Assembly (NCBI GenBank): GCA_049322355.1
Contig: JBMORG010000014.1
Location: 13,638 to 77,637 of the forward strand
Direction of reading: 5' to 3'
Length of the DNA: 64,000 nucleotides
Origin: 0-14-0-80-60-11 sp049322355
GTDB lineage: Bacteria > Desulfobacterota > Desulfobaccia > Desulfobaccales > 0-14-0-80-60-11
Shown: positions 8,971-17,930 of the stretch, piece after piece
Position numbering within the stretch: position 1 is the stretch's first letter
How the letters are laid out: each line of letters starts with the position of its first letter
The notes under the pieces: generated by a model
Databases searched by the model: none
The model's input: the letters and a program-made list of their open reading frames with translations, nothing else
What the model was told of the DNA's origin: nothing
Position numbers and translations under genes: made by a program

Positions 8971-10650
8971 ATGATAGGGAAAATTAACCCTTTTTACTTG
9001 GGCGGAACCGTGAAGAACGTGAAGAAAAAGAGAATCACCAGCGAGGCGACCAAGCCTGCATCATATCTGCAATACGAAGTGCTGATCTTCATTACCGGCG
9101 CCATAACCCTGTCGCTGGAAGTCCTGTCCTCCCGGATTATGACCCCCTATTTTGGTGTCAGTCTTTACATCTGGGCCGGCATCCTCTCCATCACCCTGAT
9201 TTTTTTGGCATTGGGGTACAGGCTGGGCGGCCAGATTTCCCAACGCCGGGACAAAGTCGCCCTCCAGCAGATCCTGCTGGCCGCACCTCTGTGGGCGGCG
9301 CTCTACATGGTGCTGGCCACCGCCCTTTACCCCGTCGTGTTCCCGCTGCTGGCCACCATAAATTTGATCGTGGCCAGCTTTCTGGGCGGGACCATTCTGC
9401 TGGCCCTGCCCTTAGTCGTGCTTTCCGCCATGAACCCCCTGCTCATCGCCCTGGCCCGTGATTCCAGAGCCTCCGGTGATGGCGGCGCCGGCCGGATTTT
9501 CTTTATCAGCACGGTGGGGTCAGTGGCGGGGGTACTGCTTACCGCCTTTCTTTTGATCCCCAACTTAACCAACTTTCGCGCTTTGTTGTGGATGAGCCTG
9601 GGGTTGGGGGCAGTTGTGGGAGCGATGTCATTTTTGGACCGGGAGCTTTCTAAAAGCCGCAAAAGGCGCCTGGTCTTCGGTTGTTTGGTGGTCTTGTTGT
9701 TGAGCGGCGGTCTGTTGGCAGCCCAGCCCGTCTATTTGAGGATGATTGCCGGGATGAGTGATATCGGGAAAAATTTTAAGGTTCTGGCCGAATACAGTTC
9801 AGTTTTTGGCAACATTAAAGTTTTGACCGTTTATCCCGAGGGGGAGGGCAGAAAACCGGCCACGGCCTATCTTCAGGACGGTATCATCCAAAACATGGTG
9901 AGCACCGACGGGGTGGTGCTGGATCACACCGGCTTCATGGTCCGGTTGACGGACGCCTATGCGCCCTCTGCCAAGAAGGCCCTGGTGCTGGGAATGGCAG
10001 CTGGTATGATCCCCCGCTATCTGTACCACAAGGGCCTGGACGTCACCGCAGTGGAAATTAATCCCAACTCCTTACAGGCGGCCACGGAGTTTTTTAATTT
10101 CGACCCTCAGGGCATTAAAGTTTATATTGAAGACGCCAGGACCTTTGTCCGCCGCCACCATCATGCCTATGACCTGGTGGTCACGGACCTTTTCCAAGGG
10201 GACGGCACCCCGGATTACCTGCTGACCGTGGAGTTTTTCCGGGAAGTGCAGGCCTGTTTGCGGCCCGGCGGCGTAGTGGTCATCAACACCTATTTCGACC
10301 CGGCCAATGAAGTCGCCAATGAGGCCATTTTGGCCACCGTCAGCGCGGCGTTTCCTTATGTTCTGGAACTGCGTTCCCCATCCTCCGGCGGCCTGGTGAG
10401 CAGCGCCTGCATGGTGGCGGCTAATGTTCCCCTTGCCCCCGAAGTGGCAATAAAAATGGCCGATAGCCGCACCATGCCTCCCAAGGATTATCAAACTCTG
10501 TTAGGCGCAAGAATGGTCGACCCCGCGCTCCTGAAAAACCCCCGCCCCATCAGAGATGATCACAATATTTTTTCTCTGTTGTTCGCAGGGAGTCAATTGC
10601 GGTACCGCAGCCAGTTCAATCAACTGCCGCCGAATCTGTTAGTCAATTAA
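8971..10650 (+). CDS. Membrane protein with fused spermidine-synthase-like domain
   Basis: A 559-residue fusion. The N-terminal half has about seven hydrophobic helices (from YEVLIFITGAITLSLEVLSS through GLLLTAFLL to LVVLLLSGGLLAA). The C-terminal half is a class I AdoMet-type fold like spermidine synthase: AYLQDGIIQN, KKALVLGMAAGMIPRYL, DVTAVEINPNSL, IEDARTFVRR and DLVVTDLFQGD. The substrate-binding GGGDG of true spermidine synthases is replaced by GMAAGM, so polyamine synthesis is doubtful. Fused membrane homologues are common but biochemically undefined. A GTG start at 9009 with GGCGGA upstream is an alternative. Confidence 0.8.
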   Translation: MIGKINPFYLGGTVKNVKKKRITSEATKPASYLQYEVLIFITGAITLSLEVLSSRIMTPYFGVSLYIWAGILSITLIFLALGYRLGGQISQRRDKVALQQILLAAPLWAALYMVLATALYPVVFPLLATINLIVASFLGGTILLALPLVVLSAMNPLLIALARDSRASGDGGAGRIFFISTVGSVAGVLLTAFLLIPNLTNFRALLWMSLGLGAVVGAMSFLDRELSKSRKRRLVFGCLVVLLLSGGLLAAQPVYLRMIAGMSDIGKNFKVLAEYSSVFGNIKVLTVYPEGEGRKPATAYLQDGIIQNMVSTDGVVLDHTGFMVRLTDAYAPSAKKALVLGMAAGMIPRYLYHKGLDVTAVEINPNSLQAATEFFNFDPQGIKVYIEDARTFVRRHHHAYDLVVTDLFQGDGTPDYLLTVEFFREVQACLRPGGVVVINTYFDPANEVANEAILATVSAAFPYVLELRSPSSGGLVSSACMVAANVPLAPEVAIKMADSRTMPPKDYQTLLGARMVDPALLKNPRPIRDDHNIFSLLFAGSQLRYRSQFNQLPPNLLVN

Positions 10651-10907
10651 GAACCCGCCTCGACGGGCAACTGACTACTCCCCGCCATCGCGCCATTGCG
10701 TTTATAGGCGTGCGCGATTCTTGGACTTTTCAAGTAAATTGCCTTACCGATCTCCGCGTTTATTCAGACCGAAAAATTAGGTGGGAGGTAAGGCAAAATT
10801 AGGAATTCCCTAATTGAGATTAGTGGTTAATCATCTAATATCAGCAATGAAAAAGGTTTGATTTGAGTCTTTGATCAATTTTTAGCACAAATTCACAATT
10901 TTATTGA

Positions 10908-10990
10908 GCGATAAAGGCAAACCCGCCGAAAGGCGGGGACGCAAAGTTTCCGACCTACAGCAATAAAGCCAGGGTAGCGGGACTGCCGAA
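10908..10990 (+). promoter_or_regulatory. Cyclic di-GMP-I (GEMM-I) riboswitch aptamer
   Basis: The core matches the GEMM-I aptamer: AAAGGCAAACC, a GAAA-capped CCGCC/GGCGG P2 hairpin, GGACGCAAAG, then AAAGCCAGGGTAGCGGGACTGCC with the paired tetraloop-receptor helix. By manual alignment to the Vc2 aptamer the ligand-specifying base (position 20) is G, as in c-di-GMP sensors, rather than A as in cGAMP sensors. It is followed by an intrinsic terminator and then the beta-helix gene, so it should control transcription of that gene. Confidence 0.93.
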
Positions 10991-11011
10991 TTCAACGGTT
11001 CATGTTTGTGT

Positions 11012-11046
11012 GCCCTGACTTATTGCCCAAAGTCAGGGCTTTTTTT
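11012..11046 (+). terminator. Riboswitch expression-platform terminator
   Basis: A nine-base stem GCCCTGACT / AGTCAGGGC with a ten-base loop followed by seven T. It sits just after the c-di-GMP aptamer and before the beta-helix start, so it is the likely ligand-controlled terminator. Confidence 0.93.
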
Positions 11047-11064
11047 ATGCACCAGGGGGCTATC

Positions 11065-12633
11065 ATGGGAAACAGACGGCGGCGTCCGGCAAAAACCTCA
11101 CGGCCAATTTTTATCACCTGGGTGATATGCTTTATTATTCTGTTCGGTATCAGGGCGGCAGGAGGAACGAATTATTATGTCTCCCCCCAGGGAAGTGACA
11201 GCAATAACGGCTTTTCCCTGGAATCGCCCTGGCAGTCAATTGCCAAAGTCAATTCCTTCCATTTTCAACCGGGTGACTCCATCCTGTTTGAATGTGGTGG
11301 GATGTGGCGGGAGACTTTAAAACCGATTTATTCGGGGACGAGCGGTCATCCCATTACTTATGGATCGTATGGCTCCGGTGACCGGCCCATTATCGAAGGC
11401 ACTGATATCGCCAGCAGCTGGAATTTATATAGCGACCATATATGGTATAGGAACAACTATTCTTATGACGTTAATATTGTGTTGTTCGATCAGAACCTGG
11501 GGCATGAAGAAAACTCGCTGAACTACCTGGATTACAATCAGGATTGGTACTGGGACAGCGCCACCCAACGGGTCTACATCTATTGTTCTGATGACCCCAA
11601 CGACCTTTATAGCAAACCAGGCATTGAAATAGGCGCATCCCGGCAAAATGGGGTCAAAATCTACGATGAAACTGAAAGCATCAAATATCTCACTTTTGAA
11701 AATTTGCATTTCAGCCATGCCAATGACATTGGCATGGAATTACAGGGATGCAGTTATATCACCATCGACAACTGCATAGTAGACACCTGCGGCCGCATTA
11801 ATATGTATGTCTATGATATAAAATACTTGACCATAAACGACTCCCAGAGTTTCGGCTGCCTGCAACAGCATGGCCTATACATCAGCGCCGGCAACTATAT
11901 AAAGCCACAAGGGGATCAGTCTCACCATATTACCATCAGTAATTCTGATTTTTACTATAATAAACAGAACGGCATCCAAATAAACCCCAATAATGGTCCT
12001 GCAATAAACTATTTTACCCTTACAAGGTGCGAGTTGTACAAGAACGGCGGCCACGGCATTCTGGATGAGGGAACCTATAATGGATTATATAGCTATAATT
12101 ATTTTTACGACAATGCTGGAGCCCAAGTTTTTTGTCACTACAATGAAGTTCATCATCCCAAAGGTGATGTAGCAGCCAAAAATACCAAGATTTATAACAA
12201 TATTATTGGATCAATAAATACGACTTCACAGTTCGGACTTTACATATCTGACTATTCTTATAATTGTGTAGTAAAAAACAATATTTTTTACTGGGAAAAC
12301 GGAGTCCAGGAGGTTGTTAGGGTCGATCAACGCGCACCCAAAGTAACGTTTGATTACAACTGTTACTATGTGCCGAATCCCACCAATAAATTTAAGTGGG
12401 GCAATAAATGGTATTCATCTTTTTCAAGTTGGCGATCCGCCAGCAAGAAGGACAAACACTCTTTTGGCAGCAACCCGCAGTTTAGCAATGTTTATCTATA
12501 CGACTTCGCCCTGCTTTCCACCTCTCCCTGTATTGATGCGGGAGTAAATGTCGGCCAGACCCAGGACCATGAAGGCAATCCAGTCCCCTATGGCCTGGCC
12601 CCCGATATCGGGGCCTTGGAATACTCTGGATAG
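11065..12633 (+). CDS. Secreted right-handed parallel beta-helix protein
   Basis: A ~522-residue exported protein. A basic N-terminus (GNRRRRPAK) and a hydrophobic helix (FITWVICFIILFGI) form a signal peptide. The mature start NYYVSPQGSDSNNG is typical of pectate-lyase-like secreted beta-helix proteins. Repeating short strands with N and Y ladders (for example FENLHFSHANDIGMEL, DNCIVDTCG, NNIFYW) cover the middle. The C-terminus DIGALEYSG is common in this family. Function is probably binding, modifying or cleaving polysaccharide. ATG 11065 with GGGGG upstream was chosen because the upstream in-frame ATG at 11002 lies ahead of the terminator. A c-di-GMP riboswitch controls it, which links it to biofilm or surface life. 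Confidence 0.85.
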   Translation: MGNRRRRPAKTSRPIFITWVICFIILFGIRAAGGTNYYVSPQGSDSNNGFSLESPWQSIAKVNSFHFQPGDSILFECGGMWRETLKPIYSGTSGHPITYGSYGSGDRPIIEGTDIASSWNLYSDHIWYRNNYSYDVNIVLFDQNLGHEENSLNYLDYNQDWYWDSATQRVYIYCSDDPNDLYSKPGIEIGASRQNGVKIYDETESIKYLTFENLHFSHANDIGMELQGCSYITIDNCIVDTCGRINMYVYDIKYLTINDSQSFGCLQQHGLYISAGNYIKPQGDQSHHITISNSDFYYNKQNGIQINPNNGPAINYFTLTRCELYKNGGHGILDEGTYNGLYSYNYFYDNAGAQVFCHYNEVHHPKGDVAAKNTKIYNNIIGSINTTSQFGLYISDYSYNCVVKNNIFYWENGVQEVVRVDQRAPKVTFDYNCYYVPNPTNKFKWGNKWYSSFSSWRSASKKDKHSFGSNPQFSNVYLYDFALLSTSPCIDAGVNVGQTQDHEGNPVPYGLAPDIGALEYSG

Positions 12634-12684
12634 TTAAAAATTACCTTGAAATCAATTACCAGCCAGCAATACAGCTACCGGCCA

Positions 12685-12955
12685 CTTCCAAACACCCTGA
12701 CGAAAATTGCGTCCACGTGGCGGAAATAGCGGTTCAGGTCGAAGACCGCGGCAATCTCATCCTTCGTCAAGTGCCTGCCGATCTCGCCGTCTTCTTTAAC
12801 CAGTTGGGCAAAATCCCCGCCTTCCTGCCAGACGCGCATGGCCGGGCGCTGCACCAAGCGGGCCGCGTCCCGGGTGATGACTTTATCGGTCAAGGCCAGC
12901 AAAGACTGGGAAAAAATCAGGCCAGGGTCAAGTTGGGGTTGGGAGCCACGGTTAC
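12685..12955 (-). pseudogene. Decayed duplicate of the purB 3' end
   Basis: Minus-strand translation closely matches the last ~85 residues of the intact PurB at 13492-14787, including LVQRPAMRVWQEGGDFAQ and AAVFDLNRYFRHVD. Small deletions (one Leu lost near SLLAL, one residue lost in RDAARLVQ) and loss of similarity beyond ~12955 show it is a non-functional remnant. It has the same orientation as purB, so this is a direct partial repeat with two genes between the copies. Confidence 0.88.
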
Positions 12956-13021
12956 CAGACTTGTAAAGGAGTCAGACAATGCTTATTTAATTGTTACAAA
13001 AAACTTTAAGGAGGCGAGCTT

Positions 13022-13201
13022 ATGGCAAAGGTTCTGGAATGCGCCAAGGTAGACCCGTCAAGCGGGTGTCAGCACGTTATTCGTGGTGCGACAGAAGAGG
13101 AGGTGCTCCAAAAAGCGGCTGAGCACGCCAAGGAACATGGAATACGCGCAGTAACTCCCGAGCTAATCGAGCGCGTCAAAGCTAACATTCGCGACGAATA
13201 G
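13022..13201 (+). CDS. DUF1059 family small protein
   Basis: A 59-residue protein (MAKVLECAKVDPSSGCQHVI at the start) matching DUF1059: a conserved Cys near the start, a GCxHVIRG motif, then a helix-rich EEEVLQKAAEHAKEHG segment and a C-terminal IRAVTPELIERVKANIRDE. Its function is unknown; homologues are common in archaea and anaerobic bacteria. A strong ribosome site AAGGAGGCGAGCTT precedes the ATG. It lies between the two purB copies, upstream of a tautomerase in the same direction, and may be co-transcribed with it. Confidence 0.88.
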   Translation: MAKVLECAKVDPSSGCQHVIRGATEEEVLQKAAEHAKEHGIRAVTPELIERVKANIRDE

Positions 13202-13253
13202 AATCGCTGTTCAGTCTATCTAACCCCATATTAACTCAGGCAAGAAAGGCCTT

Positions 13254-13472
13254 ATGCCTTTAGTTAACATTAAACTAATTGAGGGTGTTTATTCCCAAGA
13301 GCAGAAGCAGGAGATGATCAGACGCATGACCGATATCCTGGTTGATCTCGAAGGCGAGCACATGCGCCCGGTGACCGTGGTGATCATCGAGGAGGTGAAA
13401 AGCGGCGACTGGGGCGTCGGAGGCAAGGCTTTTTCCTGCGCTGACGTCAAGGCGCTGGCAAAAAAGAAGTAG
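13254..13472 (+). CDS. 4-oxalocrotonate tautomerase family protein
   Basis: A 72-residue tautomerase-fold subunit. The catalytic Pro follows the initiator Met (MPLVNIKLIEG), and the beta-alpha-beta pattern with SQEQKQEMIRRMTDILV and VTVVIIEEV is typical. The usual reaction is enol-keto tautomerisation of a small 2-oxo acid; the physiological substrate is unknown. The C-terminus GVGGKAFSC differs from xylene-pathway 4-OT and resembles stand-alone homologues. It is 52 bases downstream of the DUF1059 gene and convergent with purB, 19 bases from its stop. Confidence 0.9.
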   Translation: MPLVNIKLIEGVYSQEQKQEMIRRMTDILVDLEGEHMRPVTVVIIEEVKSGDWGVGGKAFSCADVKALAKKK

Positions 13473-13491
13473 AAAAGTGTTTGCTTTGTCC

Positions 13492-14787
13492 TTACTCCCC
13501 AAACACTCGGGCAAAAATCTGGTCCACGTGACGGAAATAGCGGTTCAGGTCGAAGACCGCGGCAATCTCATCATCAGTCAAATGTTTGCCGATCTCACTG
13601 TCTTCTTTAACCAGTTGGGCAAAATCCCCGCCTTCCTGCCACACGCGCATGGCCGGGCGCTGTACCAAACGGTAGGCCGTATCCCGGGTGAGGCCTTTGT
13701 TAATCAAGGCCAGCAGCAACGACTGGGAAAAAATCAGGCCCCGGGTCAACTTGAGATTGGCGGCCATGTTCTCAGGGTAGACCTGGAGATTCTTGAGGAG
13801 CCGGGTGAGCCGGGCCAGCATGAAATCCAGGAGAACGGTGGAATCCGGCGCGATGACCCGCTCCACCGAAGAATGGCTGATGTCCCGCTCATGCCAAAGG
13901 GCCACGTTTTCCAGAGCCGCCAGGGCGTTGCCCCTGAGGACCCGGGCCAGGCCGCAGAGGTTTTCTGAGAGTATGGGATTGCGCTTGTGGGGCATGGCCG
14001 AGGAGCCCTTTTGGCCCGCGGCGAACTTTTCTTCCGCCTCCCGCACTTCGGTGCGCTGCAGGTGGCGAATTTCCAGGGCCACCTTTTCCACGCTGGCGCC
14101 GATCAGCGCCAGGGTAAGAAAGAATTCGGCATGCCGGTCCCGTTGGATAATTTGGGTCGAAATATCCGCGGATCTAAGCCCCAGACGCCGGCACACCCCG
14201 GCCTCGCACTCCGGGGGCAGGTGGGCAAAGGTACCCACCGCACCGGAAATCTTTCCCACTGCGATGGTCTCCCGGGCTTGGACCAGCCGGGCCCGCTGCC
14301 GTTGAAACTCGGCGTACCACAGGGCGAATTTCATTCCTAAAGTGATGGGTTCGGCGTGGACGCCGTGAGTCCGTCCCACCATAACCTGATCCTTAAAGGC
14401 GTAGGCCTGGTCTTTCAGCACCGTCAGCAATTCGTCCAGGTCCGCCAGGAGCACTCCCGCGGCCTCGGTCAGTCTCAGGCCCAGGGCGGTGTCAAGCACG
14501 TCCGATGAAGTCAGGCCGAAGTGAAAGTAACGGCCGTCCTCCCCCAGGCAGGCGGCCACCTGGTCCACGAACGCGGCGACGTCGTGATGCGTCTTGGCTT
14601 CAATTTCCAGGATGCAGGCCACGTCGATTTTGGCCAGATTACAGGCCCGGGGCGGCACGTCTGGAGGAATGAGGCCGCACTCCGCCATGGCTTCCATGGC
14701 CGCCAACTCCACCTTGAGCCAACTGGCGAACTTGTTCTCTTCTGTCCAAATCCGGGCCATTACCTCACGGCTATATCGGGAGATCAT
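13492..14787 (-). CDS. purB: Adenylosuccinate lyase
   Basis: A 431-residue enzyme of the fumarase/aspartase superfamily that acts twice in purine synthesis, releasing fumarate from SAICAR and from adenylosuccinate. The signature loop GSSAMPHKRNPI with catalytic Ser is intact, as are the TSSDVLDTALGLR and GRTHGVHAEPITLG blocks with the catalytic His. Length is typical of the shorter bacterial PurB. The start ATG 14787 begins the canonical MISRYSREVMARIWTEENKF. A degenerate copy of its last quarter lies beyond its 3' end at 12685-12955. Confidence 0.97.
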   Translation of the reverse strand: MISRYSREVMARIWTEENKFASWLKVELAAMEAMAECGLIPPDVPPRACNLAKIDVACILEIEAKTHHDVAAFVDQVAACLGEDGRYFHFGLTSSDVLDTALGLRLTEAAGVLLADLDELLTVLKDQAYAFKDQVMVGRTHGVHAEPITLGMKFALWYAEFQRQRARLVQARETIAVGKISGAVGTFAHLPPECEAGVCRRLGLRSADISTQIIQRDRHAEFFLTLALIGASVEKVALEIRHLQRTEVREAEEKFAAGQKGSSAMPHKRNPILSENLCGLARVLRGNALAALENVALWHERDISHSSVERVIAPDSTVLLDFMLARLTRLLKNLQVYPENMAANLKLTRGLIFSQSLLLALINKGLTRDTAYRLVQRPAMRVWQEGGDFAQLVKEDSEIGKHLTDDEIAAVFDLNRYFRHVDQIFARVFGE

Positions 14788-15056
14788 GTTGTACCTCGTT
14801 CAAAGAAAATCTTTAATGATGGAGGGAGAACAGCTAGCGAAACCTGCTCCTACCGACTGCACTTTATACGAACCTTGATTATAATCAGAAAATCCCGGTG
14901 GGCGGTAAGAGAATTTGGCGAGAGCAAAATAATGCCGCCTCCACCGGCCCTGAGAGTTGACGCCAACTTTAGGAGAATATACTGTTGATTGGGTGAGATA
15001 CCCCCCGTGGGGGAGGACTGGGGCAGGGATGATAAAATTGCTTTTATACACGTGTA

Positions 15057-15734
15057 ATGTTTGAGGTTGCCATGCCCGGTTGGGGAGAACTTTTTGCGGA
15101 TCCCGTGATGCAAGGCCGGGAGCCGGAACCCGAGCTCTTGGCCATTATCCCCATGATGCACGAGGCTGGCTGCCGTCGGGTGCTGGATGCCGGCTGCGGC
15201 GTGGGCCGCCACCTGCTGCCGCTGCTCGCTGCTGGGTTTCAGGTCTGGGGCGTGGATGTGGACGCCCAAGTGTTGCATCTCCTCCAGGACCGCCTCAAAA
15301 AAGCCGCAATAGACGAGGCCGGCCCCTTCCTGGCCCAGGCCGACCTCACCCGCCTGCCCTTTGTCACCGGGGCCTTCGACCTGGTGGTGTCCATCAAAGT
15401 CATCAATCACGGCTATGCCGCCACCTTCCGGGAGTACTGCCGGGAGTTGGATCGGGTCGCGAAGGTTGGCGGCCACTTGTTTATTAATGCTTCCCCCAGG
15501 GAGGTTGTCGAGCGGATCAGGCTGCCCCAGACTCGTGAACTGGAGCCCGGCACCCTGGTGGACATCGCCACCCCGGATGGCGCCGTGGTGCACCACTTTC
15601 CCACCCCGGAAGAACTCCGGGAGCAATTTCCCGGCTACAAAATACACCGCTGTGAGACGGTCTTGTCCGCCATCCAGTTCATGGGCAACGTGGAAATGCC
15701 GCAATTGTTTTTCTGGGGCGAAAAGGAAGGGTAG
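15057..15734 (+). CDS. Class I SAM-dependent methyltransferase
   Basis: A 225-residue methyltransferase with motif I VLDAGCGVGRHL, acidic motif II GVDVDAQ, a motif around QADLTRLPF, and motif IV FDLVVSIKVINHG. This is the Methyltransf_11/25 type, with a substrate that cannot be told from sequence. The N-terminal part has no extra domain. An internal ATG at 15072 (MPGWGELFADP) is an equally plausible start. The downstream spacer carries seven-base-period and G-rich repeats. Confidence 0.85.
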   Translation: MFEVAMPGWGELFADPVMQGREPEPELLAIIPMMHEAGCRRVLDAGCGVGRHLLPLLAAGFQVWGVDVDAQVLHLLQDRLKKAAIDEAGPFLAQADLTRLPFVTGAFDLVVSIKVINHGYAATFREYCRELDRVAKVGGHLFINASPREVVERIRLPQTRELEPGTLVDIATPDGAVVHHFPTPEELREQFPGYKIHRCETVLSAIQFMGNVEMPQLFFWGEKEG

Positions 15735-15741
15735 CGGTCAT

Positions 15742-15770
15742 CTTTCAGCTTTCAGCAGGCGGCAGTCAGC
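15742..15770. repeat. Heptanucleotide-period tract (TTTCAGC type)
   Basis: Four seven-base units TTTCAGC/TTTCAGC/AGGCGGC/AGTCAGC after the methyltransferase gene. A related AGCTTTC tract lies at 21963-21990. Confidence 0.75.
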
Positions 15771-15799
15771 GAATGGTGATCAGCAATCAGTTCGGTTTT

Positions 15800-15832
15800 C
15801 CCACTTTCTTAAAGGGGGGGCAGGGGGGATTA
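15800..15832. repeat. Dispersed G-rich repeat, family C (half copy)
   Basis: CCACTTTCTTAAAGGGGGGG followed by CAGGGGGGATT, half of the C-family element seen in full at 38242-38334. Confidence 0.65.
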
Positions 15833-15939
15833 AAGAAAACTATTTAATTTCAAATAATCCCGTGTATGGTGGAAGGTGATTAAACCAAGATTTTAAAGGA
15901 ATATCGATTTATTTAACAGGTCTGCGTGGAATCCTGAAA

Positions 15940-16995
15940 ATGACCGATCCGCAAGAATCCCCAGTTCTGTTGCAAACTTCTGCCGGCCTGCTCTCCATTA
16001 CCCTCAACCGTCCCCGGGCTCTCAATACCCTCAACCTGGAGATGATTCGTCTGCTGCGCCGGGCCTTTGATGAAGCCCTGGCCGCGGCTCGGGTGCGCCT
16101 GGTCCTTTTGAGCGGCGCCGGGGAGCGGGGCTTTTGCGCCGGAGGCGACCTCAAGGAACTGACCCGGGCGGTCCGGGAGGGCGAAGTGCATCTGGCCGAC
16201 CAGTTCTTCCGGGAAGAATATGCCCTGGACCTGCTGATCCACCAATCACCCAAGCCGGTGGTGGTCCTGGCCCACGGCATCAGTATGGGGGGTGGGCTGG
16301 GCCTGGCCGCGGGCGCGGATATCGTCGTAGCCACCGAAACCAGCCGCCTGGCCATGCCCGAAACCCGCATCGGCTTTTTCCCGGACGTTGGCGCCACCGG
16401 CTGGCTCTTTACCAAATGCCCTCCAGGCTACCCCGAGTACCTGACTCTGACAGGTTCTGAAGTTGTAGGGGCTGAATGCGTCCGGCTGGGTCTGGCCACC
16501 CACCTGGCGCCCCAAGCCCGATTACCTGAAATGCGGGAGGCCCTAAAAAATTGTTCCCAAAAACTTCCATCCAGCAAGCCTGAGGCCGTGAAGGCACTGC
16601 ACCAGGTTCTGGCCCCCTTTGCCCGCCAAGATATTCCATCCAACCCCGAGCTGGACATTTGGGTGCGGGAGATTTTCGCGGGAAAGAGTTCCCTTAAAGA
16701 GATTGTGGCCGCGCTCAAGCGATGCAGCCTGGAATCAAAACTCTGTGATGACGCCTGCCGCCGCCTGGCCGAGCGCTCCCCCACGGCCCTGGCCGTGACC
16801 TTGCAACTGCTCCGGGCCAATGAGGGCCGGCCTTTGGCCGAGGTTTTTCAACGTGAAGCCCTGGCGGCCCATTTTCTCATCACCCACCCCGACTACCTGG
16901 AGGGTATCCGGGCCCGCATCATTGACAAGGACGACCAGCCCCACTGGCAGCCGGCCAGCATTGAGGACTTGGGGACCCTGGCGGCAGGGTTTTAA
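15940..16995 (+). CDS. 3-hydroxyisobutyryl-CoA hydrolase-type crotonase
   Basis: A 351-residue crotonase-fold protein. The oxyanion-hole segments are RGFCAGGDLKEL and HGISMGGGLGLAAG. MPETRIGFFPDVGATGWL and the C-terminal EGIRARIIDKDDQPHWQP are signatures of the HIBYL-CoA hydrolase branch rather than enoyl-CoA hydratase. This branch hydrolyses 3-hydroxyisobutyryl-CoA in valine breakdown, but bacterial members may act on other acyl-CoAs. It is followed after 75 bases by a true enoyl-CoA hydratase, so the pair probably forms an operon in acyl-CoA metabolism. Confidence 0.85.
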   Translation: MTDPQESPVLLQTSAGLLSITLNRPRALNTLNLEMIRLLRRAFDEALAAARVRLVLLSGAGERGFCAGGDLKELTRAVREGEVHLADQFFREEYALDLLIHQSPKPVVVLAHGISMGGGLGLAAGADIVVATETSRLAMPETRIGFFPDVGATGWLFTKCPPGYPEYLTLTGSEVVGAECVRLGLATHLAPQARLPEMREALKNCSQKLPSSKPEAVKALHQVLAPFARQDIPSNPELDIWVREIFAGKSSLKEIVAALKRCSLESKLCDDACRRLAERSPTALAVTLQLLRANEGRPLAEVFQREALAAHFLITHPDYLEGIRARIIDKDDQPHWQPASIEDLGTLAAGF

Positions 16996-17070
16996 ACCAG
17001 TACAGTAGCACAGGCTTTCCAGCCTATGGAAAAAAGCCTGTGGAAAAAAGATGCCTTATAAGGAGAGCCC

Positions 17071-17844
17071 ATGTCTTACCAAACCATCCTTTATGACCAA
17101 AAGGCCGGTATCGTCACCATCACCTTCAACCGGCCGGACAAGCTTAACGCCCTGAACCAGGAAATGCTCTCGGAATTTAAAGCCGCTTTGGAGCGCGTGA
17201 GGCAGGACCCGGAAATCCGGGTGCTGCTGCTTACCGGAACCGGCCGCGCCTTCATCGCCGGCGCCGACATCAGCCAATTCCTGAAATTCGGTCCCCTGGA
17301 GGCCCGGCAGTTTTCCGCCTCCGCCCATGAAATCGGGTTCACACTGGAGACCTTGGAAATTCCGGTGATCGCCTGCGTCAACGGCTTTGCCCTGGGCGGT
17401 GGCCTGGAGGTGGCCATGGCCTGCGATTTTATCTACGCCGCGGATACCGCCCGCCTGGGACAGCCAGAGATGAACCTGGGGATTATCCCCGGCTTCGGCG
17501 GCACCCAGCGCCTCTCCCGCCTGGTGGGCAAGGGGGTGGCTAAGGAGATGGTTCTCACCGGCCGCATGATGGACGCCCAGGAGGCCAAAACCCTGGGGCT
17601 GGTGGCCCAAGTCTTCCCCGCAGACACCTTCATGGCGGAATGCCGCAAAATAGCCCTGGCCCTGGCGGCTAAAGGCAGGGTGTCGGTGCGCGCCGCCAAG
17701 CAGTCCATCGACCGGGGCTTCGACCTGGACCTGAAAAATGCCTGCCTCCTGGAGGCGGACGCCTTTGCCCTGTGCTTTGCCTCTCCGGACGCCCATGAGG
17801 GGGCCCGGGCCTTTCTGGAGAAGCGCCAGCCGGAGTTCTTGTGA
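17071..17844 (+). CDS. Enoyl-CoA hydratase
   Basis: A 257-residue crotonase-family hydratase adding water to 2-enoyl-CoA. The oxyanion hole is AFIAGADISQF and ALGGGLEVAMACDF. Both catalytic glutamates of hydratases are present, one in GGGLE and one in QPEMNLG. GIIPGFGGTQRL and a hydratase-like C-terminus complete the match. A GGAGAGCCC ribosome site lies ahead of ATG 17071. It follows the HIBCH-like gene and precedes ispG by 86 bases, all in one direction. Confidence 0.9.
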   Translation: MSYQTILYDQKAGIVTITFNRPDKLNALNQEMLSEFKAALERVRQDPEIRVLLLTGTGRAFIAGADISQFLKFGPLEARQFSASAHEIGFTLETLEIPVIACVNGFALGGGLEVAMACDFIYAADTARLGQPEMNLGIIPGFGGTQRLSRLVGKGVAKEMVLTGRMMDAQEAKTLGLVAQVFPADTFMAECRKIALALAAKGRVSVRAAKQSIDRGFDLDLKNACLLEADAFALCFASPDAHEGARAFLEKRQPEFL

Positions 17845-17930
17845 ACCGAAGCAGCCAGCAGTCCGGCAGGGCAAAAATTCTGGAGCAAACTTGCAAGCCG
17901 GGACCGATTCCGCTAAAATCTGGATAACTT

